The notes under the pieces were generated by a model that saw only the letters and a program-made list of their open reading frames with translations, did no database searches and was not told the origin of the DNA. Both the position numbers and the translations under genes were made by a program. DNA of 64,000 nucleotides from Ascidia mentula (Eukaryota; Chordata; Ascidiacea; Phlebobranchia; Ascidiidae): assembly GCA_947561715.1 (NCBI GenBank), contig OX387205.1, positions 5,771,001-5,835,000 of the forward strand, in the 5' to 3' direction. Of this stretch, positions 41,501-52,740 are shown one piece after another (position 1 is the stretch's first letter; the number at the start of each line of letters is the position of its first letter).

Positions 41501-44500
41501 ACATGAGCGAGGAAATTTAAAATGAAGATGTCAACACATTCTTCATTTCCCTGCACAATGACACAGTACCCGAATTTCTGTGTAAATGACATTCCAGTGT
41601 TGACACGAAGCAAATATAAAATCGTTGTCAAAGGCAAGCGATTGGGAGTTGCAATGCAGCACGCAGCTGTTAACACTAGAAAGGATGCAGTTTTGACATA
41701 TAGGCTATTTGTCATGTAGCTACTGCGGCTTGAAAGTTTGAAGGAAGGATTATTAAAATCCCATTTTGCAAGAATCACCATATGCTTCACCTGTTAGTAT
41801 GTATACATTTAAAAAAATATTGTGTGTAGCTTAGCAACCCAGTAGAAAATTAAATCTCATACGGGCACATGAAGATGGTTAGTCATCACTGAAACTTCGT
41901 AAGGTTCACAGGAACATTACATGTGCTATGACAAAACTCCTAGAAATATAGAACATATGTTCTGTTCACTGCTGGTGTTCCTTGAAGCTGTCGTAACAAT
42001 ATCAGATTTGTTGCTTTAAAACACTGGGAACAGTTATGATGGAATCTGTAATGTGTGCAACTGTTTTGAGCTTCGTTTTAACTGTATTTAATGTGGAGAT
42101 TTTTGAGTCAAATACACAGGAAGACAGCTTTTCGTAGTTTCCACAACATGTAGTATTTGAGCACCGGAACGTTGCAAAGAATATTGTTAAATTAGCTTGA
42201 ACAACATGACGAGGGTCGCACGTTCCAGCAGACTGAAATATATTTAGTTCAGTTCTCACAGTTCTCAAGGTTTATGTGGCATTTGGTTGCATGAAGCAAC
42301 ACCGCACACACACAAATATCGGCTTTTACTCGTACCAAAATAATTGTGGAACGTGCAAATAAAATTCTGAAATGCCGCTCATGCTGTAAAAACTTTGGGA
42401 ATCCTTACTTTATATAATACCACTATTAAGCTAGACAATTTTTTTAGGTAACCAAATATGAAAAAGTCGTTAACTAGAAATTTATCGGGCAATTGTCATC
42501 CGCTCCATGCTACTCATACGCACAAAGAGATTTTCATATCCGAACTAATGCGGATCCAACAGGTTAAAAAGCACTTCTTTAAACTATGGTGTAAATATAC
42601 AGTATTACGCCCGTGTAATGTATGACATGTATATCCTTTCCATATGACGTAGGAATATACCTTGCGGTAGGAAACCAGCATCAAGTAAACCTTTTAAAGG
42701 CATATTGGGCCACCTGGTGTCAGGTAATTCGACGGTTTGTTCCATGGTTGTTTGTGTCAAATCACAAAATAGAACATGCTAACGAAACTTTCGCAGATGA
42801 AGGGTGTTACCGAGCAAAAATGTCTCAATGGCTCTTGTGCAGATAATTATTATTATTTTGTTGCTATTAGACCAGTGCCTATTAGCAAGATTGTTTTTCA
42901 TTACCTGTTACTTATGGATGAATGTTGACAGATAATTTAGTCCAGATTATTTTTGTCAGCCACACAATCCCGCAGCCGCAGTATATTTATTCAAAATGAA
43001 TCTAATATCGAATATGTCAAATGACGTTATAAATGAACCACTCTGTGAAACATGCTTATATATAACTTACATTAGTAGTTACAGCCGGTCAATGTGTGTT
43101 TCAGCACAATCCCACAGCAGATCTTTGCTCAGTTCCAGTCAAGGTTTTTCTTATAGCACAGTATAGTGGGCAGCAGATAGTGTGCGAATAAGTAAACGAA
43201 CCTAAGAATGAGAGAGGTGGTGTTGTTGGCACTAAGAGTGATGTATCTTGAATGTGTGTCTCATGCGGATGGTTTTATAAATAGATATAAAGTTTGAAGC
43301 AATACACCAAGGAAAAATCTATACTAACCTTTCAATAACAAGAGTTTGCTACCTGTATGTGTCTTGTGATTTTAGCATTGTGTGGAAGGTACGTGAATTT
43401 TTACCATCAATTAAAGGTGTGTGATCTACTTGATATGTAGCACAATCTTCTGGTAATACTTTTAATGCCGTTTAATTTATGGGCGTTTCTATTCCATAAA
43501 AATAATCTTGTTGGTTTGTGCAGTTGTGAACATAGCGCGGCCAAACTCAAACAAAATTATACACAGTACGAAAACCAACTAGGTTCCTATGACAAAAGAG
43601 CCCACAGATGCAATTTAAAAGTTTCGTTGGACCTACCTGAACGTATTGTGAGTGTTTAAATCAGTAATTCAACCTCAATAAAGCGTCTACCGCATGATCG
43701 TTTACGCAAAGTGTCTGGAGAAGTGTTTCTCAACTGTTGAGTCACTGAAATATATCTTTAGTTGTTATTGGTCATCGTATTGCTTTCTGCAACTTGCAAA
43801 TGTTAAATAAAATTGTACGCTCAGGTTGAAAAATTAAATCAAATTCATCTCAACATAAAAAACATAAAGTATACAGCATGCTGTACATTTGTTTGTGCAA
43901 AAGAAACATGCACCCTAAGGCCGCCAGGCACAATTACCTCTCACAACCGAGAAAATTTTGCAATGTACGCAGTCTTCTGGTATATTTAGTAGATTGCTTG
44001 GTCAAAGATGAACAACAAATAGCCCATATGACACCAGAACGTTGTTGCAACGAATTGTGTTGTATGTTGAAGATCTGACCTCAAGTTTTTGAGTTTTTTT
44101 CTTGCTGGTTCAAACTTTGGCTGGGAATAAAATCATAAGTTTAATGACACCGATAATATCATAAAAATTGTCAAAACAAGCACCCATAAAAACCTGGTGC
44201 CTTCATGGGCGCAATTTTCGTTGACAAACATTAACCTACTGTATATTAGATAGTTACTAAAGGGGCAAGATGTCTCATCCACGATATATAATAAGCGATG
44301 TGTGTTTACAGTGGTAAGTACAGCCAGCAGGTAAACACAGGCCCACTTAAGTATTGTCAGTCGTTTTGGACAAACGAAATGAAATGTAAAATCCGTGTAC
44401 CTAAAACATACGTATAGAACATAAAAAATATAAACATTGAGTCGAGGTGGTCGGAGTGATATTTCGTTGATAACTGATGACATCCGAGTGTGTGTGACCT

Positions 44501-45790
44501 TACTGTAGTAATGCCACAGACACATTACATTAGCAGCCCAACGCTCCGTGAAATCCGCCTGCCACAGAAGATAAAAAGCTGCTTTCAACGGTCTTCTGCT
44601 TTGACGCCGAAATCTCTTTTTCTCCCCTCCCAAGTATTTGTACTGAGTACAAAAATACGAGATTGTGTGGAATGTGAAAATCGTGAGAATCGCAGTTGAT
44701 GACAAAAAAACCTCAAGTGATTTGATACCGCGGAATAAAATTATGATACAATAATATAAATTTCAGTTAATGATCGCTTGAATTTTCCATGTTATACATA
44801 TACTTATGGTTTGCTACCTGGCCGGGTCCCGGTGTATCTGTATTTTCCAGAAATTATTGTGGCATCATATATCGTCTGGAAGTATTGTGTTTGCATTTCT
44901 GCAACGCTTAGTGCTAAAGCACTTCGCAAACAACATAAACACTGAGTACAGAGGGGGCCTCTATGCCTCTTTTTACATAATGTAAACTTTAGGGTCAATG
45001 TGATCAATACTGTTTAGCACTTTCAAGTGGTATACGAATCCCATTTCAAAGAGACGTCAAAATCTTCTTTAACAAATTAAACATGCGTAAAAATCATGTT
45101 GCCAAACCTGCAACACGAACAATAAACGTCGTGAAGAAAAGCCTAAGTTACAAATATATACAGGAATTAAAAAACAGCGATGAAAATATGACTATTAACA
45201 AACATTCATCCCGAATTTCTGTATAAATGACATTCCAGTGTTGACACGTTTATGCGCGAGACAGAAACGCAATTGACAATTGGTATGCGAAGCGTGTTAT
45301 TAACGTTCAACGAAGCGTGGATCGAGAGTCAGCAACTTTGGATAACAATGAATATTGGGCGACGACAAAGCGCACGTTGCCCAACTTCAATGTATAATTT
45401 CCGATTCTGCGCACATTTGTCAATTGAGATGCCGATTGTAATCATCAGCACAAGAGTTAGTAGATGTAAATTATTGGTTCAGAATACATTTTGCAAGATT
45501 TTTGAAAGGGAGTTAATATCATTTATTAAATGTTTGTGATCTACATGAGTTTTTGCCTGATAATGTGAAAATTAACTTGTGTTTTTCTAATCAACAATAA
45601 AAGTGTATTGTGCCATTTTTGGAGGTTTAATTATGTCAAAAATTAAACAATAAAATATTGTTAGTGGTTAAATATCAGACATAAGAATACAATTTGTCTC
45701 TATGATTTAGTTTTTCTAAATGTTGAGCTCGGTCCCCAGCAGAAAAGGTTTTTTACGCAATAAAACTTTTTTGTGACTGGTACGGCTAAT
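41501..45790 (+). repeat. Diverged, scrambled array unit 4
   Basis: 41521-41700 joins two unit pieces that are apart in units 1 and 3. 41800-43450 is mostly private and shows no gene. 43465-45470 is a diverged colinear copy of the unit middle (pairs with 31850-34160). A 190-residue minus-strand frame (44705-44133) is hydrophobic but broken in units 1 and 3. The 45540-45790 stretch leads into gene D and is AT-rich. Confidence 0.6.
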
Positions 45791-45990
45791 ACAATTGTCT
45801 GTTTTATGTGTAGCACAAACTTTTGTTAATACTTTTATTGTCGTTTTATCTAGTGGGCGTTCCTATTTAATAAAAATAATCTTGTTGGTTTGCGCAGTTG
45901 TGAACTTAGTGATCCATTGCCGTTCTGAATATGGACTAATGCATATTAAGAATATTTTCAAATGCTGCAATAACAAAAAGCAAATATTTT

Positions 45991-45994
45991 GCAG
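45991..45994 (+). promoter_or_regulatory. Candidate 3' splice acceptor upstream of gene D start codon
   Basis: AATATTTTGCAG lies 22 bases before the ATG at 46017. As in genes A to C, an acceptor-like site sits just upstream of the first coding exon, here with no upstream ATG in the leader. Confidence 0.35.
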
Positions 45995-46016
45995 GATTGC
46001 ATTTTCAATTGACAAG

Positions 46017-49000
46017 ATGTGTAAAATGAAAAAAAAGAACGTGATCAAAATAAGCTTTGCCTTTGTTGTGGCATTGCTGTTCTATGAAATCAATAGTCTC
46101 AAAAAAATTTACTCTGAGAAACGAAAAAATCGGCTGCCTCTTAAAAAGGAGAATGGATATTTTTCAACTGCTCGAGAAATTGATAACGCATTTGTGAAGA
46201 AAATAGAAAAAAGAATGAAACAAAGACGAGAAACTTTGCAGAAAACCTGCAAGAAGATGGGTAAGTGGTGCCAGTTTTAAAACAAAAATAGGCATCCACC
46301 CAATAGGGGGAAGTTGCTCTTTACCGATGCCCACATGTGGTAAGTAGTTTGTGATTATCGTTTCTTTTTGGGAAAAGGTGGTTAATTAGTTGAGGCGATA
46401 ATACAACTGAATAAATGTGCAATAAAAGCCATAATAATTGGGAGCTGCAGACAGGGCGTAGAAACTGTTTCGACCTGTAAGGTCTCATCAGTTTTGCTGT
46501 TGCCTGCGGCACACTGCGCTAGCTTTAACACTAGCTGACACACAGGTTTTCACTTTGTGGTACCTTTCGGTCAACGTCGATCCGTTGGGTACCCTATACC
46601 AGGTACCAAACAACAGAGACGAACCACCATGGAGCGCACTATCACCAAACGAACTGCTACCGATATAACTATGCGAAACAGTGTGTACACCCTGTCTGCA
46701 GCTCTCAATTATTATGCCCTTTTTTGCACAAAATTGAATAAGGTTTACCCGAGCCGGTAGCACCATCGGTTATAAACCAGTTCGTTTGGCCATAGTTCGC
46801 TTCACGGTGGTTCGTGTCTGTTGTATTGGCATCCAACGGATCGACGTTGACCGAAAGGTACCACAAAGTGGAAATCTGTGTCCCACCTAGTGTTAAAGCT
46901 AGCGTGGTGTACCACAGGCAACAGCTGCACTGATGAGACCTTACATGTCGAAACAGTGTGTACAACGGAATAACATTCATAACTATGCGACACAACAAAT
47001 TTGTTTGTGATACAGGTCTCGGGTCATCTGCTGAAAAACACAAGGTGGAGCTAATAACTTCAGAAAAATACAAACTTGTTTACTGTCCAGTTGCCAAGAC
47101 CGGTTGCTCAAACATGAAGCGGGTTATGTTGGGTCTAAATGGATTTGGAAACAAAACAGAAAACATATTTCCAGTGAGGTCTATTTATACGCAATGTTTT
47201 GTTTCGAATACGAATTTTCCCGTTTACATGCAAACAATCTTGCTTTCAAACAACTTGGAAAAAGTTGTTTTATTTTTCTATCAGACTGTTTGAAAATTTA
47301 TTATGAGAGATATGTAAAAAAGACGAAGAAACCTCTGAGATAATTTGTAAAATTTACATTAGCAAAACTCTATTGACAGAAAAATGTGGTTGGTCAAACA
47401 AACCTCCTTCATCAAACTGTTGCACAAAACTTTACAATCAGAAGTAATGGCTTCCCAGAATTTGTGGAAAAGCAAAACTACACTCGTTTCATTGTAGTAA
47501 GACATCCATTTGAACGTGCATTGTCAGCTTACAAAAACAAACTTACCAAGCAATGGAATGCCAAGGTACCTCAATTTGAAAAGAGGGCCAGACTTATACG
47601 TGAAAAATATGGCTCAGAAGATCGAAGAAATGGTAAGAACGATTATTTTTTTAATCTGTTTAGCAATGGTTTCAGGCAAAAATTGCACTATCACACAACT
47701 TACAAACTATATCGTAATATAATCATTTGCGGGGAAAATCCTGTGCAAAAGTTTTACTGCAGTGCCACATAAAAAATTTACATTTGTTTTTCAAAAAATT
47801 TGTACGTTTTTCAAAATCATTCTTATATGGAACACAACTCACGGGTTTTCTCAAAATTCTGAGTATAAAGAGACTGGTCTATATTGCTATTAACACTGTC
47901 ATGTTTTAAAAGAAGACAATTCGGCAAAAACTTATGCCATCATCAGTTTCAATGATGCGATTTGTGCGGCTCCATCATTATAAGGAGCTGGCCAGACCAA
48001 CGTCACAGAAAAGGCTCGCGCGGGTGGTGACGTCATTTTGCTATCGGCCACACACCACTATAAGAGGCGGAAAATGCGCAGTAAGCGACGCAAAACGCAA
48101 AATACACAATAAACGGCATAAAACGCAACAAACACATTACACATTAAATAAAAATAGTGGTGCAGAAGTGCCGCCACATTGAGTTGTGGTTGTTGCTGTT
48201 GTATGGACAGCGACTCCATCAGCGGGAGACGGTACCTGTCTCTCGCCAGCGCAAGGATTTGTGGCTCACTAAAGTTAACCTTGTGAGTCGGGTGGTCAAG
48301 TAGGTGTTTGCACACCTCCGATTTTGGGGATCGTTTGTGCTCAGCGATCCGCGTGTACAAGTTTCGAGATGTTTGTCCGATGTAGGTTTGTCCACATGAA
48401 CAGGAAAGCTTGTACACCACGGTCGAGAGGTACAGGGTCTTCTGGCGATCTTTTAATGGGAACTGCTGCGCAAGTTTGCATGGTTCATGCACGAAACGCA
48501 AGACAGTTTTCTTGTTGGTGCAGCGGTCGACAAACCGTGATAGTTCCCTATACGAATTCGGTGATTAATAGGGCCTAGGTATGGTAACCTCATCACACAG
48601 AACTTGGTGCTTTCTTGTGTGGGTTTTATGGTGTCCACCTGATATTGTTTGCGTAGCACCGAACGTACACAGTTCGCTATGAACTTATGAGTGGATACCC
48701 ATTTTCATTAGCAGGTTTTTTTATGTACTCGAATTCTTCGTGCATGATTTTGTACGTGCTGCTGATCCTGTAGGCACGGTGAAGGAGTGAGCGCACAAGG
48801 TTGACCTTGTAGTGCCGTGGCACAAAGATGAACCATTTGCTATATGGCTTCATGTAATTAGTTGTGGTAATCGAATCTCCCGCTCGTTCGACGAGGACGT
48901 CGAGAAACGAAATCCGTTGCTTACATTCAACGTTTTTTGTGAACTTGATGTTACGATGAATGTTATTAATGTTCGAATAGAAAGCGTCCACGGAACGTTC

Positions 49001-51307
49001 ATTGCGTACCGCAACAAACAGGTCGTCCACGTAACCACACAGAACTAGGGGGCGATAGTGTGTGGATGTGGCCTTAAGTGCCTCGTCTATGATGTGGTTC
49101 ATCGGGATGTCTGCCAGTAGTGGGGCAATGGGAGACCCCATCTACTTGAGTGTAAATGTTTCCATTGAACTGGAAGCTGGTGCTCTTCGCTGCCCATTGG
49201 AGCAGTTTCTTTAGCCTGGATTTGTTGAGGTCTTGTATTCCACTTATGCTGTCTTTGCTGACCAGGGACAGGATGAGGTTGATGGTAAAGTCCACTGGAA
49301 TATTAGTAAAAAGACTCGACACATCTAGTGTGGCCCAGGTGGAATTCACTGGCAGCGTTTTAATTCTATCAATGAATTCGAAGGTGTCCTTCACGGTGTT
49401 TGGGACTTCCCGTAGACGCGCGAGATTCGCAGATGACCACTTTGCGCATTTGTAGTTAAAACTGCCGATTGGGTTCAAGATTGGTCGAAGGGGAATGCAG
49501 GCTTTATGCATTTTTGGAAGGCCATAGCGTCGGCGCATTTCCGCCTCTTAGTGGTGTGTGGCCGATAGCAAAATGACGTCACCACCCGCGCGAGCCTTAT
49601 CTGTGACGTCGGTCAGGTCAGCTCCTCATAATGATGGAGCTACACCAATCGCGTCAGTCAAACTGATGATGGCATAAGTTTTTGCCGAAACGTCTTCTTT
49701 TAGACATGACAGTGTTAATTGCAATATAGGCCAGTCTCTTTATACTTATTCTCATATATTTTAAAAAGCAAATATATAATCGGCATTTTACCGTATGGTC
49801 TAAAATGAGAAACTTTTGTAGGAGATGCTTTAAAAGCGATACTTTGAGAAATTAAAATATAACTATGAACCTTCTGTTATATTTTCAGCTACTGGAGAGA
49901 TTCCAACATTCACTGAATTCATTGATTATGTTTACGATGCGAACAATACAAATATTAACGGAGAGGATAACCATTGGAACAGTGTGCGGGTGATTTGCCA
50001 TCCCTGTCAAAATGATTTTGACGTCATAGCCAAGATAGAAACTATCGAGGAAGACTTAAAGTAAGCGTTTGATAAAGGATTTAGACTAGGGCTGTGCCAA
50101 CCTTATATGAACCTTATACGATATAGCGGCTAAGTTTTTCCCATGATCAATAACCGCAGTACACCGCTACTAACGCCACGAGAAGTGGTGTAGACGTTTT
50201 CGCAATTGGTTAACCACCACGAACGTACAACATATGACAAAATATCCTTTCACTTGTAGCGAAATCTCGGTCTTCTATCATCATATCATATTTATGGGCA
50301 CACTAAAGTAAGTCTATTCGTGGCACTGGTTTGCGTAACTAAAACATTTAAGTGTATTTGAAAACAAAAGAACTTAAGTCCTGTGTTGTTTAACATTATA
50401 TTTGATCAAGCTGAAGACACTATTACGTCATATCAAATAAAGTATAGCTGTTTTTCCAAGTACTTGCGGTAGCGACCAGTGTTTCTGTAACATCAAACTT
50501 CAACTGTCTGCAGAAATCAAATGTCTGTAATTATTTTGTCGTGTGACAGCAAAATAACCGTTGGTCAAGCAAACATACTTGCGCGCGTGATATGAACGAC
50601 CAACTAATGAGGAGGTCATACTTACACACGAATATATTCGGGTTCGCATAAACCAGAATGTTTGTCCATTTGGCACATTCGTAGTTTAGACCAGTGCTGG
50701 TTTCTAACATTGCGTTTTTGGAACCCCTAGGGGTCCTTCGGACTATAAAGCAGTGGTTTTTACCCGAGAGAGCACATGAAAGAACCACTGATATAAGGGG
50801 GCTTTTAATAAGCAACCGCTGATGTTTTCTTGTAAAATATTTGTGTTATGTTCGCTCTTTCAGTTACACACTTTTTGTTGTTTTTATCAAAAAACAATCT
50901 TTGGTTACGGATCCGGCTTCCACCATACATATTTTTTGTATAAAAACAGCACTTCGCTGATGCAATAGATCAAAATTGTGATTTGTTGCAGTCACATTGA
51001 CTTTGTGGGGCGATTGAAGTCAAAATTAGCACGTTAGAGTGTTCAACCGAACCACAACACACCTGACAATTGGTGATACAAAGTCTTGATCGATTAATTA
51101 TACCCATTTTACTTTATCCATAGGTACCTTCTAATACTCCTTGGTGCTCCAATCGATCTCGGAATGCCCAGGGGTTATTCTAAAACCGGCAAAAGCAAGA
51201 CAAACATCTACACAGATCCAAGTTTTGAAAATATACGCAAGGAACAATTGAACAAATTATTCGATGTTTTCAAGCTTGACTTCGAAATGTTTGGTTATCA
51301 AATGTAG
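46017..51307 (+). CDS. Carbohydrate sulfotransferase gene D (336 aa, five exons, diverged)
   Basis: Exons are 46017-46260, 47016-47173, 47380-47632, 49889-50060 and 51124-51307 (1011 coding bases, all phases consistent). A second in-frame ATG at 46026 is possible. Exon 1 is unlike A to C in sequence but has the same layout: basic tail, anchor (KISFAFVVALLFYEI), charged stem. Exons 2-4 keep PKTGCSNMKR, RHPFERALSAYKNK and NHWNSVRVICHPCQ almost identical to gene C, while exon 5 is clearly diverged. Such a mosaic (diverged ends, near-identical centre) suggests gene conversion. Intron 1 holds two ribozyme repeats. Intron 3 is swollen to 2.26 kb by an antisense PLE. It should still make a PAPS-dependent Golgi enzyme. 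Confidence 0.88.
46443..46498 (-). ncRNA. Hammerhead ribozyme 4 (weak stem I)
   Basis: On minus: AGCAAAA, CTGATGA, stem II GACCTTACAGGTC, GAAA, stem III CAG/CTG with a 10-base loop, GTC, TGCAGCT. Core, stems II and III are intact. Only the outer three pairs of stem I remain, so activity is likely reduced. Confidence 0.65.
46923..46956 (+). ncRNA. Hammerhead ribozyme 5, 5' part only
   Basis: AGCTGCA, CTGATGA, a GACCTTACATGTC stem II and GAAACAG are present, but the 3' side (CTG, GTC, returning stem I) is absent. The matching 3' half (GAAACAGTGTGTACACC, CTGTC, TGCAGCT) lies 248 bases upstream at 46675-46703. The interval thus starts with a ribozyme 3' half and ends with a 5' half, as expected of a circularly permuted monomer. 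Confidence 0.6.
47862..49746 (-). mobile_element. Penelope-like element 3 with terminal inverted repeats, in intron 3 of gene D
   Basis: Arms of about 200 bases at 47862-48075 and 49545-49746 are inverted copies of one another. Both contain CTGATGATGGCATAAG...TTTTTGCCGAA, a PLE-tail motif. Between them, in antisense to gene D, lies degenerate RT/GIY-YIG coding. The element belongs to a different PLE lineage from copies 1 and 2. It explains why intron 3 is far longer than in genes B and C. Confidence 0.8.
48058..49538 (-). pseudogene. Penelope-like RT/GIY-YIG remnant, frameshifted
   Basis: The first frame (49538-49074) has YGLPKMHK and LDVSSLFTNIP, conserved early RT motifs, and ends in QVDG. 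The frame then jumps to MGSPIAPLLADI and the catalytic LCGYVDDLF (49141-48677). The jump is best explained by a small deletion between two ATGGGGTC repeats. After further shifts come LPYLGPI and, at 48501-48058, the GIY-YIG module VVYKLSCSC...QTYIGQTSRNLYTRIAEHK. At least two frame breaks make it non-functional. Confidence 0.8.
50751..50790. repeat. Possible 40-bp hAT MITE relic in intron 4 of gene D
   Basis: CAGTGGTTTTTACC and GAAAGAACCACTG face each other, flanked by similar octamers CTATAAAG and ATATAAGG. This looks like an internally deleted hAT-type MITE with a decayed 8-bp target duplication. The rest of intron 4 shows nothing notable. Confidence 0.4.
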
Positions 51308-52740
51308 GCAATGTAAAAGTACGAAGTTTGGAAGGAAACAGATTGTTGTAATGTGCATTGGAAATTTTTGAATTTCTTGTCACATAGTACTTTGCGGTAA
51401 ATAATGTACAAAACATGAGGAAGATACATGTAGTGAGACAACAGCATAAAGGTTTCACATTGCTCTCTTCATCTTTTTTCATCACTTCATTATCTGTTTC
51501 TTCCCAAAAATATTGACGCTTGTTATCAAAAGTAGAGAAAACCGTGATGGTTAGAAAAGAAATCCAACGTTAAAAAAACGATTTTCGAACCTTTTCTAGT
51601 CTGTAGTAACTTTTCCTATTGTTTTGGCACACTATCAAAACTGTTGCAGTAAACTTTAACTTACCTGAAGCAGTAACAACTTAACATTTATGTTGAATTA
51701 TTGCAGGCTCTAAAATTTAGATTTTCTCAAACTAAGACCACTTTTGCTTCAAAGACTGCAAATTTGTTATATTGATTTTAACCTTGAATTGGGATTGTTT
51801 TTGTGGAACACGTAGAAACGTACATATCATTTCGCGCGTCCGTTATATAGAACAGTGGTTTTTAACCAGTGGGGAATTTTCCACCAGTGGAAAATCATAG
51901 GTTTGTGGGTGGGTAATTACATTAGTCGGCACCGAAATATACAAAAGTAGTTGAAAATAAATATTATGTTCTGTATTCATTGTGTGTCCTACACTTATTG
52001 GCAATAGGTCACCCAAAGCGGTCAGAAAAGTTTTTTTAATAAAGTATTTCGAATAAAGAAAACATGTAATAATTAATTCTTAGTCAAAAAAGTTAAAAAC
52101 AAGTGGGAAATAAGGATTTCGCTTAAACTGAAAGTGGCTTCCTCAGGTTAAGCCTTGTTGGATAACAGGCGAAACGTCGGTTAATAAAGTTACGTTTTTA
52201 TTGTGCCAGAAGAACAAACTATTCAATTACAATATGCCTGGCAGCAACAGAAACATTACAGAAGATTATAGTTTGATTATACTTGACAAAAAACTACTGG
52301 AATATAATTTGGGTTCGCGGAAATCAAAGTTTTGCGAGTTTTTCTTTTTCTCTCAATTCTCTTCGCAAAATTTTTCCACTTGCACTCTTCCGTATGACGT
52401 CACAAAAGACGATGCCACCACGAAGGTATTTGTATGAAGAAACACGACCTACATGAAAATTTATTTTCAGAAGTACAAAAATATTCACAAAACTAACTTT
52501 TTAATCTTTTTCATGTATTGAAAGAATTCATTATATATGAAGTCGTGAAGCTTACATTTTTCAGGATCCTCTTATTCTGCTACCAAATATTTTTCGTTGC
52601 ATGCATTTAGCTAACTACAGTGTGTTTGGATAGCTTTGGCAGGGAACATAAATCGGAATCATAAATTACAATTAAAAATATCAATAATTTACAATTCTGG
52701 TTATTTTTTTTCCACCTTGCGATTCAAGATTCCAGAAATC
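51308..52740. other. Intergenic between gene D and the ligase 3' end (convergent genes)
   Basis: No gene is supported. CAGTGGTTTTTAACCAGTGG at 51854 is a hAT-like end without a visible partner. 52130-52240 resembles a PLE tail (GCCTTGTTGGATAACAGGCGAAACG, then TGTGCCAGAAGAAC). The remainder is AT-rich. Confidence 0.5.

Larger units (their letters stand above)
46443..46964. mobile_element. Two head-to-head retrozyme-like repeats (second subfamily) in intron 1 of gene D
   Basis: 46443-46660 read on minus and about 46690-46964 read on plus are the same non-coding sequence, sharing GCTAGCTTTAACACTAG, CACTTTGTGGTACCTTTCGG and TCAACGTCGATCCGTTGG. Each carries a hammerhead core. The subfamily shares the ribozyme but little else with repeats 1, 2, 3 and 5. 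A 3' ribozyme half at 46675-46703 marks the centre. Together they form a long imperfect palindrome in the pre-mRNA. Confidence 0.7.

Noticed and set aside
44133-44705. 190-residue hydrophobic minus-strand frame
   Set aside because: It is broken by indels in the two better-conserved array units, lacks known motifs, and sits in DNA that is repeated as a block.
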